Shown here: piece after piece, positions 28,225-39,295 of the stretch | Position numbering within the stretch: the stretch's first letter is position 1 | How the letters are laid out: each line of letters starts with the position of its first letter | Assembly (NCBI GenBank): GCA_035041965.1 | Contig: JAPYMA010003014.1 | Span: 124,001 to 188,000, forward strand | Reading direction: 5' to 3' | Source of the DNA: Anisakis pegreffii | Taxonomy: Eukaryota > Nematoda > Chromadorea > Rhabditida > Anisakidae | DNA length: 64,000 bases | The notes under the pieces: model-generated | Database searches by the model: none | Seen by the model: only the letters and a program-made list of their open reading frames with translations | What the model was told of the DNA's origin: nothing | Translations under genes and position numbers: made by a program

Positions 28225-28470
28225 CCATGAAGGTTATCCTCCAGGAAGTTTGACGGTACGAATGCCGGGTTCACCCGGTACCGGGATAGGATTACTCCTT
28301 GGGTTATCAGCCCATTCTCCCGGCCGCACTGCACCCGCACACCAACATGGGTACTGCGAAACAACACATTTGCGCCTCTAACATAGTTAAGAAACGAATG
28401 GCAATAGGGTAAAATCCCCAGCTGGCCGTTTTACCTTGGCTTTTGCGTCTGATTATAGGGCCCAACAAAA
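28225..28470. repeat. GC-rich repeat-like block
   Basis: About 245 bp of markedly higher G+C than the flanks, with short internal echoes: ggttatcc twice near 28210-28240, and a palindrome gccGGGTTCACCCggt at 28269-28283 next to ggtaccgg. No long frame or splice pattern fits. It looks like a fragment of a multicopy element or structured RNA, but I could not identify it. Confidence 0.3.
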
Positions 28471-28506
28471 GAATATATTAAATTACAAATAAAATGAAGT
28501 AACGAA

Positions 28507-29106
28507 TCAACTAGCCTTCAAGATTGAATTGAGGAGATAAGAAATCCCATTGCCCGACTTGTCTGTCTTCCGCCATGTAATCCGGCCATCCACAGCGCTC
28601 AGTTGCCTATAACATGCATATGCGAATGAAAATATGCATTGAAGATAAACAGCCATGTAAAAACGCTTCCGTATGGCCAAGAAAAACATCAACAACGATG
28701 CACAACGAATAAATTTTACCGATTTTCTATTGTATTATTCGATTACGATTGAAACATCAAATTGAAAATTGTGACAGCAATTGCACTCATTGAGAATGCA
28801 ATACTCTAATTCCCTATAATAATACACCCTAGCAGCAGTCATAATAATGGAACATTTCAACGTTGAATAATCCAGTATAGCTCGAAAAATCCGTGAAAAT
28901 CTACGAAAATTTCGAGATTTTCATAAAAAGTGCAACCTCTCCTATAAAAAGTACTCGCACAGACGTGAGACATTGCCAAAGTACTGAGCCTTTCTATGTA
29001 TACCTGACTTCTGCTCTCTCCATTCTAATGCTATCTCGCCTATGCAATCGCACATGCGCTTTGTGGCTTCAAACTCCAACTGCAAATTTGTGTTGATTCT
29101 GTTCAT
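28507..29106 (-). CDS. tentative small gene, unknown function
   Basis: Exon 1 (29106-29009) starts MNRINTNLQLEFEATKRM and continues through CDCIGEIALEWREQ. Exon 2 (28606-28507) follows a TTATAG acceptor and encodes QLSAVDGRITWRKTDKSGNG..., ending in TGA; the total is 65 aa. The phase works only with the donor AA|GTCAGG. The stronger-looking GTATAC four bases downstream would need a further, unseen exon. The composition is helical and charged, with no signal peptide or membrane segment. The family is not recognised. The exons look coding (balanced amino acids, higher G+C than the flanks), but the join is uncertain. Confidence 0.35.
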
Positions 29107-29326
29107 ATTCTGCATTCAATAGTCTTTCTAATACGAAAGCCTTCTTCGTGTGGAAGGTACAACGATCGCTATTATCGCACACTGATAATTTCATTAATGT
29201 TAATAAAAGCGATTGAAATACTCAATCAAACTCAAAATGCATGTACTGTGCAGTCAGTGAATCTCCTACATGTACTAACACTCTACACGGGTATATTTCA
29301 GCCTCGTTAGTTCAAATTAGCCGCAT

Positions 29327-29467
29327 TTACATATCCTTGTTTAAAAAAATCATCATAATGACGTTCCATCATAACGTAGTAACTGCACAGAATAATAATT
29401 TCCTCCCTTGACACCTGCAAATTACCCAAAATGGGTAATTTCACCCTCTCCCCCTCCATGAGAACAA
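29327..29467 (-). mobile_element. hAT-like element, end fragment
   Basis: Homologous to the terminal ~140 bp of the hAT-like family: tccatcataacgtagtaactgcac, gacacctgcaaattaccc, the palindromic ttacccaaaatgggtaa and an end ...CATGAGAACAACT, in the same orientation as the copy ending at 12397. Confidence 0.55.
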
Positions 29468-30117
29468 CTCATATAATACAATGATATCGTGAATGTTATT
29501 TTGTGAGATGCATTCGATTGATGCTGGATTACTCAATTTTTGTACGTTATCGAAATTGTTAAAGAATTGGTGTCATGCCATACATATATACAAGCATTTC
29601 ATCAATTATGCAGAAATTTGTACAAGTCAATGCAGTTTTCGTGTCAAAACATTTGAGAAGGCAATGAAGAAAGGCGAAATTTGCATAAAAAGTTATTGTT
29701 CGGTATGAATAAATAGTTTATTCAGTTTCAAAAATGAAATGAGCGCAGTATCAAATTTACAAAATGGGAAAAATTAATGATCCGCTTCACTGAATGAATG
29801 TTTGACAAAAATACAACATATGAGACGAATGGAAGCAAAATAATTACACAAATGATGATAATATGAACGATATAATACTAACAAATTGATTTACGAACAA
29901 AAAGCACCAACATGGGATAAGATAAGACTAAATCCCATTCAAATTGCACTAGAATCAAGTCACATTTGAAATTAGTAAACAGAAATTATCAAACAAAGGA
30001 ATAATACATCTTGAAATGTACGCTTGCTATTTTAACAAATTGAATGTATTACATAATGAATTCGCATACTCGCTAAGGAACAGATTCAGTTCGGCTCTAT
30101 AAAAGCAATAATGATTT

Positions 30118-33036
30118 TCAATCTTCGAAGTTTTGTGTGACTGGAGGTATGTAATCATTCGGTAATCTGTTGAGCGTGATTCCATAAAACCTTTCGATTG
30201 AACGCATTGCGCATAAATTTTCAACACAAATAAAATTTATTATATCACCGCGTTCAGCACCAATCAACCCGGCACGCACAAATCTGCAATCAATTCAGTT
30301 TCAATGAATGGCTCTCAATTTTTTGATTGATGGATCTCACTTTTTTGATGTTTAACTGATCTCATTCCCACTGCAACGTTTTCGTCGTACATCTGACAAT
30401 GAGTGAGTGCAGAATCTGATTCAAAATCGCTAATGCAACCAAAATTGATGTTAGCAATTCGCAGTATGCAAATGTAAACTGTCACCATGTGGTTATCAAA
30501 GTGTCACGGTTACTTTCATGTTATATCATCCTACTCAAAAATATTATCCATCTGCTAATGTAGCACAATCGAATCAAATTCAACACTCGACCGATGCGCA
30601 TAGTTTCGACGATTTGGAAAATCGTAGTTGATGATCAGTGATATTTGTCCGTTTCTAATGCTTCGATCAGGTAGATTGTCTGTTGCAAACAGGCATCGAT
30701 AGTTCTTCCCATTCAAGAATTTACTTACAACTGCATATCTGGCCGATTTCGGCATATCGTAATGCTGAAAAATATTTCCTTACATAAATTTTCTTCATGA
30801 CTTCTAACATCAGGAAGATGGTCAATATGTGTCGTCGAGAAATTATCTAAATGTAAATTCAACAATGGAACGAACAAACGAAATTTGAAGGGAATCATCA
30901 TCATTTTCAACGGAATCATCATCATGGAATAAACTGTTAATTAAATATAAACAACGAGGAGGTACTATATCTTCTTTGATTGAATCAAAGTTCTCATAAC
31001 ATACAATGAACAAAACTATTCAAAATATCCTAATTAAGTGCAGAACATACAAGAAAAAGTGAACCGTCACTTTCGAACACTGCTTGTAATTCTTCGGCGC
31101 ATTCTGCGTAACGCGTGAAAATTACAAATTTACCCTTTTTATGGCCTTGTAATAGAGTCATCAATGCTTCTCCTTTTTCGATCTGAATCATTCAACTGAT
31201 TAATGAATCGGATTGATGCTTGAAAAAATTTGCTAGAACAATCAAGATAATTCAGCGCTCCAAACTGAAACAAACGACAGAATTGGCATATCAGATAAAT
31301 AGGTTCCAACCGATTACTAATTCACAACACATTTCCAATAGCATACCTCACTGATGAAAAGGCGATAATGGTTAATGTTGTCATAGTTGAACTGTATTTC
31401 AACTCGCGCTGGATTCAAGTCCACTCGTTTCATATAATCTTCGAGCGTCTGTGTTCGCTGACTTGTCATTATAACAAACTCAAATCATTTTCAACGGTCA
31501 TCTCAACTAATTTTCATTGTCATCCAAACACCACACACACAACCATCAAACATGATCGATGCATAAACAATTCTGTTCTCAACTAAACGAACGCTTTCGA
31601 AAGGAATACATAGAATTCGCAACAATTCCTAATAAAGACTGTTGCAAATTACGTTTCACTCTCCTCCGTAATCTTTTTTTTTCGACAAGCGATACGTTCA
31701 GAATGAAATTTCTGCTTGAATTTTCGCCCAGTATTGTTTTTGAGGTGAAGCTTATTGTGTTTGATCGATTCAAACTGATTTTTTAGTGGAGATGTGCGGA
31801 GCGATGCGAAACGTTCAGATTTGAAAATGTGCAATCAGAGAATTTAAAAATGCGAAACATTCAAATTTACTTGAGCATTTTCGGCGGTCATCGCGAAAAT
31901 ATTGTGCAGATCGTTCAGTGCCGTTTCGTCCAAGTCGTTCGGAAAAAGAGAATCAGCTTCATCGAATACGATTATTTTCACAGAATTGGGTTCTTAAATG
32001 AGCAATCACACTGATGAGAAATGTTTTGGTAAAAATAACAAACAATCGTCGTGCAAGCGGATGTTTGTCTGTATCGCTGAGAAACTACTGCCTTCAGGTT
32101 ATGACTTATGATATCAAATAGAGTTGAAATGATTCATTCAATCTCGGAGATGAATCGTACCAATAGTGCGATGCTTTAGAAGTCGTACAACATTGCTTGG
32201 TGATGCGATAAGAACGTGCGATAATCGAACTGAAGACTCGATCTGATGACGATTATTATCCGAGATGTAAACAGTACATTTTACACCCAGATACTTGCCA
32301 ACTGCTTGAAGTGTTTCCTTCAACTGAAATGTCAAACAGTAAAATGATAGTGACATGCTCTTGGCAAGGATGTTTTTGAATGTTGACCGTCACTTACTTT
32401 CGTAGCGCGTTTCTGTGTTGACTCAAAAGCAGTGAGTTCACAAGTTTCACTTTTGATGCGCGTTATGATGATTGCTTGAACTTTGCCGGGTCGAACATCT
32501 TGGCGATTGAAACTGATATTCTGAACGATACCAATCGCCAGCGTCACACGCTTGCCCATACCAAAGCCCGAGAAGCAACGGATATACGTATCTTTGCCTG
32601 TATCAGAAAGAAGTCTCGAGATTATTTCAAGAACTAGTAGATATTCATCGAAGTCATTCAGATTCTAAACTGTGAAGAGTTGACCTTCAAGCCTTAAATT
32701 CGTTCGACAGTACTTATGTCATGCATACAAAATGCGCCTGGGGAATTTCCAAACGTTAGCTTGCACATTACATCACGACTGGGATTTGATAATGAAAATA
32801 CTCTCGATTGATACATGTCGTCATTTGTTGCGATCATCAAAAACATTCCAGTTTCCAAGAGAATATTGTATCAGCCAAGCTCTGGAAGGGAAACAAGTGC
32901 AAAACTGGAGGAAACCTTCGGTGATAGGCACTAATGCTTTCTGCTGTAGATCTGTTGGTTTTTCGTAGAACAGCTCCGAAAACGATCTGGTCAAGCAACG
33001 ATTCAGCGCAAGTTGACTGAAACTTCGCACATCCAT
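30118..33036 (-). CDS. degenerate eIF4A-like DEAD-box protein
   Basis: Eight exons: 33036-32916, 32597-32398, 32323-32161, 31992-31871, 31457-31347, 31182-31051, 30764-30592, 30283-30118. In phase, 395 aa. The fold order matches eIF4A: the Q-motif region (FYEKPTDLQQKAL), motif II DEAD at 172-175, motif IV region (KFVIFTRYAECAEEL), the MPKSAR...KFLNG segment, ISLIINYDFPN before motif VI, and an eIF4A-like C-terminus (SIERFYGITLNRLP). Catalytic motifs are eroded. Motif I reads GMGKR instead of GTGKT, motif Ia (PTRE) is replaced by ITRIKSE, and motif III (SAT) is missing between exons 4 and 5. Motif V reads ATDNLPDRSI instead of ATDxxARGID, and motif VI is HRFVRAGL. The frame is nevertheless kept across every exon. 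ATPase activity is therefore doubtful (inference). An acceptor-like TTATTCAG lies 32 nt before the ATG (33069), suitable for trans-splicing or an upstream exon. Confidence 0.8.
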
Positions 33037-33068
33037 AGTTTCTGCTCTAATTGTGCGATTTGTCGTGC

Positions 33069-33625
33069 CTGAATAACGACTTTTCACAATAAAAAGAATT
33101 TTCCGAAAAATTCAATTACTGTATCAGTTACATGTTCATTTCACGCAAAAAAGCAGTTCGAGAAGGATGCAAACGCTTTTTCGGTGCATATCATCTGAAT
33201 CAGATGAATTTGGTTCATCGTCTGAAGGGTTGGCAGGCTGCTTAAGGGATTCCAAAAATGCATACACCCATCCACACACCCATCTGATCGTAAGCAGAAT
33301 CGCCAGGTGTTAAGTGGAAATGTCTCCGATTGAGGAAGTGGATGTGAGATTGTTCGCGAGGCGAATCAGAGAACGTGCCTTGAAATATGTATGCAATAGC
33401 GCTTATCTCATTTCGCAAGCAAGCGCTTCATAATGCAAACGAATTCTTTTATATGATGAAAGAATGGTCTTCAATGAAGTAGTCGTCCATCATAGCGCAT
33501 TGTATCGAAATGCTAGAGTGCAGTAGTGTGCAACACACTCAATTGCTTGCGCGAGAGATGTGTGGCAACATGTGCAGGCAAGAAGACTCGCGAGCGATTC
33601 CTTAATTTGAATTCTATTTCTTCTT
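33069..33625. promoter_or_regulatory. shared upstream region of a divergent gene pair
   Basis: The 590 bp between the ATGs of the minus-strand helicase-like gene and the plus-strand TXNDC15-like gene must hold both promoters. No TATA box or known element stands out. Confidence 0.4.
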
Positions 33626-35302
33626 ATGGATTGTTTTACATGGCTATATTTATTGATATGGTTGGTACTAGTATTAAAAGCCGATGATGACGGTGATGAT
33701 GATCGAAACATCCACCGTGAATTAAATCTACCGTCAAACGCCACCAGTGGTAGTGAGCAAATTGATGCGTTGACACATTCCTTTGGTAAGATTCATGCTT
33801 TGTAAACTTTCAAAAAGCTTCACAGTTTCTTTGTTTTCCTAATAAGAACACGAATAACTTCTACTGAATTCGCCGCATCCGTTCATTTAGGTAATGATGT
33901 TAGTAATCGTATGATTCATTGAAATCTTTAAATGATGCATACAGTTTCAGCAAATAGTCAACATGAACGATTTTACCATTTCAAACATTACATTGAATTT
34001 TTGATTTTATTGAAATTGTTATGAGTTGTCATTGTCGAATTTTTGATTGTCCTTAATTTTCAGTCTTAGAGCAATGCGGTTATCCACAAGATGCATTCTA
34101 TATGCTGTTCAACAAGCAGTGTCCAGCTGCACCTCCACTGTGCATTATTGATAAACCGTTCGATTTTATTTCAGATCTGAAAATCAGATGCTCTACAGGT
34201 GAAAGCTTCATTTACGTGTGTTGAACACTCCAGCGTGTTCTCCCTTATTCATTGAAATTATTTGATTCAAAGCCCTTTCAACCGTGTTTGATTCAGAAGA
34301 AACACCGAAATAAAATAACTCTTCTATCTGTCTGCACTGATATCCCTCGAGAAAAGCGTGGTTATATTCATCCTAACGAAAACCATATCACAATATGTAA
34401 AGAATAATGAGTGCAGTTGTGCGAATAACATAAAAAATTTCAGCACGTCCGCAATACAATACAACGGTTGAGATTATGAAATCGGCTGAATTGATGCACT
34501 TAATATCTGCGATGAATGATAATATTGATTTACCGTTGTGTATGCTGACTGTATTCTACGCACCAGATTGCATATTCAGTGTTCGTATGGCACCATTTCT
34601 ACATGCCGTTCCCAGAGTGTATCCTCAACTGCGTGTAGTTGCGAGTGATGCATCTGAATATAGCAGGTTACATTTCATTGCTTGTTTTATGAATTATCGA
34701 TGACATTACTATCAATTTTACTATTTTACTTGATTCGGCTGCCTGTTCACTGACATGCATGCATGCAGATTGCACAGTCGTTATGGGATTTCTGGAACAC
34801 CAACAATAATGTTATGGCTGGATGGGATGGCAGTGGCGCGAATGGACGATGAACCATTCTCGTTGCGTGCTTTTGAAGAATTCATCGAAAAATGGACTGA
34901 TCTTGAGGGTGTTCGATCGGTTGAAATTAGTGCGGCTGATCTTGAAGGACCTCTGCCATGTTAGATTCACTCATTCTTCGTTTTTTTTTTGTTTTTTTGT
35001 CTCTTCGTTGGGTTCTCGGATTATTTTACAGAACAGGTCTGAATGATTACGATCTGTGTTAGAGTAGGGAGACGAAAATGTGTATTCTTGGATTTATGTT
35101 TTACGTTAACTTATAAATGTTCCAAATCTTTATCTTAATTTGTGATTCAGGTGCGCTTCCCAAGGAACAAGTGGATTGGTACACGTGGTTGTCGTTCATA
35201 TCGATGATTTTAAGTGTTTCGTATTTTTTTGCTGTTTCCAAATACGGGCGTTCATTTTGGGAGATTGTTCGAAACAATTATATGGAAGCGAATGAGGCCT
35301 AA
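33626..35302 (+). CDS. TXNDC15-like membrane thioredoxin-domain protein
   Basis: Five exons: 33626-33785, 34064-34198, 34444-34666, 34769-34959, 35151-35302. In phase, 286 aa. It has an N-terminal signal peptide (MDCFTWLYLLIWLVLVLKA) followed by an acidic stretch. The central Cys-containing segment (EQCGYPQDAFYMLFNKQCP) leads into a thioredoxin fold (TVFYAPDCIFSVRMAP, HAVPRVYPQLRV, YGISGTPTIMLW). The TXNDC15-type tail GPLP...VDWYTWLSF includes a C-terminal transmembrane helix at about 246-265. The active-site position has one cysteine (Cys141, APDCIFS), not CxxC, as in human TXNDC15, so redox catalysis is unlikely. The topology implies an ER or ciliary-pathway membrane protein with a lumenal thioredoxin domain; human TXNDC15 is linked to ciliogenesis (established knowledge). 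An unspliced exon 4 would stop at TAG four bases after the donor. Confidence 0.9.
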
Positions 35303-37094
35303 TTGCTTTGTATTGCTTTATTCCATTACATCGATGGGTTTTTCGATTCCAATAATAGCAAAACCTTATTTGTGTACATGTGAAACGCTTAGTTGAAATT
35401 AGAAGCCAGCCTCTTATGATGGTTTATTTCGAGAATATGGAAAGGAGTATATTGTTCAAGTGTTGAACGTAAAATGAAACAGCGTTCGTTTGCTCAATGT
35501 TGACGGCAGTATTTACGTTCATGACAACTTTACGGGTCGACTAGTTGCTTAGGAGCATTTGTTCACAAGTGTTGTTCAGTATTTCCGATCGATTCCTTAC
35601 CATGAAATTGTGATGACTGAGGGAAAATGTGGTTGGAGCACTTTTAAAATTCGTCAACATTTCGGCACACTCATCGAGCGATATTTTCAAATCTCCATCG
35701 ATTCGTTTCAATCGTGTTTGTGTTGTCGAAAACTTTTGTTTTCTGATATATATCAACCCCAATTGTATGATAAAATCAGCAGTCGGAACTGTGATAGTGA
35801 TCCTGTTGAATTCACTATCTTTCAGCGGATTATTTTATACTTTACCAACCATTACGTTTCATCACATGCACTTCCTCTTAAAGGTGTACTATTGTGATAA
35901 TTTGATAATTTATGTATGAACATTCACGTGCATATTTTGTATGCTTTTTGTTCTATTTAACAAGTTTTGCTGATCATGTACAAAGTTGAACGTGATTTTC
36001 GTATGTCTCTCATTAACACAAATCCACATTCGACATCATTCGTCATTTTCTGCCGCATAAAAGAAATATGCTGAGAGAAGATTTGAACACGACTAAATCA
36101 ATTTCCGATCGCTTACGGTTGTAGTGTAGCTGGAGTGCATCCAGAGTGCGTAAATCAACGGAGAAATTGCTTGAGAATGCATATTATGGTTTTCTTTGGA
36201 CTTTCGAAAATTTTCGGTCGGCTGCATTCCATTTCTTCATCAGCAATCGGAACTGTGACTTTTAGCTGGTCTATGATGTAAACGAGTATGATGAGGTAAT
36301 TCCCGCTGAAATAGTTGTTGTCTTGTTTGCTCATTTGACTGGTGAATATGCACTGCAGCGCTGTACTCTGTTCACAGTTCTGACTTATTCCATTTCATCC
36401 AAACGTGCAAAATTTTGAACGATAAATACTGATAAAATGAAACCGTTTATTCCATTAATGGTGAAAAATAAGATGCACTGATCTTCAAATAAACAACAAA
36501 CAAAGGCACAACAACAAAGAGAAATGTACAGATACAATGGGTGATGAAACAAGTGAGAAAGCTGATGATTGCGTTTATTTTGGTGTGACATTGAGTTCTA
36601 CATTGAATCCGAATACTCAAGCGCAATAATCTAAAAAACGCAATAAGGATTCTGAAAGATTGTTATTAATCCAGATGTATCTCATAAAATTCAACCAGAT
36701 TTATTTCATTTAATGTGGGCGCGTGTGATTCAATGTTCACAATACGAGAAGATCAACGAAAAACTGCGATCACAGAAGGAGGCAGTGACTAGAACAACGC
36801 GACATATACTCCTTCAAAACATAAACAACAATGAAGTTACGAAACAGTCACGTTGTAATGTACAATTGCATACATAAATAAAGGAGGAACCAAAAAATTT
36901 CAGTCAATTGCGTAGAAATGCTCGATTTCGCATCGAGCATACAAAAACTTTACAGTTGATTGCTGCAGGTGAAAGGACAAAGAGCCATCTCACAATGGAA
37001 GTGCCGCACATTATTTATTGGCTGCGGAATACCGAAAAAAACAATGGTGGTCTCAATGAAAGTTAGCACCGGAGGTTTAGCTTCGTAACAGTAC
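35303..37094. other. intergenic, between the TXNDC15-like gene and the GT14 array
   Basis: Up to about 36370 it is unique and without a convincing gene. From about 36370 it is part of a segmental duplication shared with 60600-61321. It includes a decayed minus-strand segment (about 36830-36740) that in other array units encodes SRCSSHCP; here an extra base breaks that frame. Confidence 0.5.
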
Positions 37095-39295
37095 TCATCC
37101 AGTGCAGTTGAATGCTTGCATATCGGATCGCCATTTTTGCTTGTCGTTATGGAAAACAACGCTTCTCAAGTTTGAATAATAATTCACGTCAATTGGGTGA
37201 TTTTCTTTTCGATAGATTCTATTGTGTAGCTCTTTCGCCCAACAAGAAATAACGCCGTAATCGATTTCCGGCACCATCTTATTAGCGAATAAGAACGGTG
37301 ATTCGCGTATTTCTTTCAAATCTTCAACACCGAATATACAAACACCATGACGAAAAAATTTGCTATGGCACGGAAGATTATCCCATTCCCACACTGTGTA
37401 TCTGAAATATGCATTTACATGCTACAGATTACTTTGTGCTGGTAAAGACTAAGCAAGTAATGTTCACAGCTGATGAACGTTTCAAAAAATGATATCTAAT
37501 CGAATGCCAAGAGAGGTATCACGATGGACGCAGCAAAATGCTCTCGCAATGTGATGTCCAGCGACGTCTGGTCTATGCTTACGATGTGCATTATTTTTGG
37601 CTACTGCTCCCGAGAAAACTTCTTAATGAAACCGATTAGCGGGATTCGCTTTGACCGTATTTGTTTTCGGGTCTGGAACACTGCAAAGCAGAATCGGTCT
37701 AAGCCAATGTCCTAGGGCACACACACATCAATAGTGGATGATCAAATCAATATTCAGAACACTATCCGTCGAAATGAACCTCGTAATCAAGTGATAATTA
37801 AAACCCAAACATTTCCTCGTGTGACCACCTGGAGCATCTGCAAATAATTTCAATTCGCTTATTTTTTTGCTGAGCCAGCCTTGATCAATGTTGAATCAGA
37901 ACAACCTATGTGAAACATTTTAGGGCAGGAATCATTCAGCTTCTTTGCATTTGATGAACAGTGACATAACTTAAGCGGTCATGCGGTTACTACAATTATA
38001 ATTGAGTATAATGTGATTTTCATGCATAACAGATCATCGTGAAAGTTCACAGCAGACAAGAACGTCTAATTTGATTTTTGGAAACGAATGAAATCAATCG
38101 AAATTGTTCACATTTTGATGAGACTATTCATTTTTACGAGAACGATTCTGAAACGAATTGATATGAACGATAGAGCTCACTGACTGAGATGGAAGAACGT
38201 TTGATAAGATTTGACAAACCGAGTGCATCTTCAGCGTTCAGAGTATGTATGATCATTTCATCACTTCCAAATCCAATCGTATCGAAACGTTGCAAAAGAG
38301 TTGTTAAATTGAGCTTATCCACGATGAATTCAACGAATGATCGTGACAATGCATTTGATGTACCTCCTTTCGCTATGTTCAGCGTTCTGTTATCATTTTC
38401 TTCTGATTCTGAAAGATCGTTGTAGGGTATGAATGCTCACGTGATGCTCATATTGCGCTTAAGAAGATTTGGAGAAGTTCTTAACCGAACACAGTCTTGG
38501 AAAAGCTTTTGACGGATCAGTACAGCATTCACAAGCAGAACAAATGCTGGTGGCGATTTCAGTCTGATCGCGCGTGCACTATTAGGTGAGAAGGTTGTTC
38601 ATGATAGCGCAGTTAAAAAATTTTTAATCGGATTGAGCGTGAAAGCTCACCTTGAAAAAGACCAAGTGCTCGAAAGGTCCAGTCGTCGGATTTGGGAATC
38701 CGCGATTCAGGTGGTGAGCTGATCTCAACATTGTTGCTGCCATTTAACGTTTTTAATATGGTAATCATTTCACGGTTCGTTTTCAACGGAATATCGTGAT
38801 TCTGAATAAACAAATGAAATTTCAACGGAATTATCCGTTGATCTATTAGAGGTGATCAATTTGAAGGTCCACAAATAGCCTGACTGGCAAGAAAACGACT
38901 AGTGCAAGCGAGGTTGAACTGGTGTGAAACGTCGACAGCATGTTGAAACCGAATCAAAAACTATCATCGTTCGGACAGAAACTAACCGAATACTTATATG
39001 ATTGCCGACCAGGATAGAAAACATCGTACATTGAGACAGCTGAATGAGTTCATAGTCCAAAAATAATTTTTGTTTATTTGAGGCTGTTGATGAGTGGAGT
39101 CTTCGTTGTCACGACAAAATTTCAATTGTCTTTTGTTATTCTTGAATGTGAACTTAGACATTTTCACTCCCTCAAGTCTCACTGATAAAGTATTTAGTAA
39201 GGAGTGTATGAGTGAGTCGAATGTTTCACACACAGACAATGATATCCCGACTAGTGACATCTCTAATAATTCGGGTAGTATTAACTCTATGCCAT
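36370..39295. repeat. segmental duplication block A, copy 1
   Basis: About 2.9 kb that aligns nearly base for base with 60600-63557 and includes GT14 exons 6-9 and the downstream region. Differences are scattered substitutions and small indels. The copies diverge abruptly at a hAT-type terminus in the right-hand copy. Confidence 0.85.

Noticed and set aside
33490..33744. 84-codon minus-strand frame
   Set aside because: It is antisense to the signal-peptide exon of the TXNDC15-like gene, whose exons join in phase.
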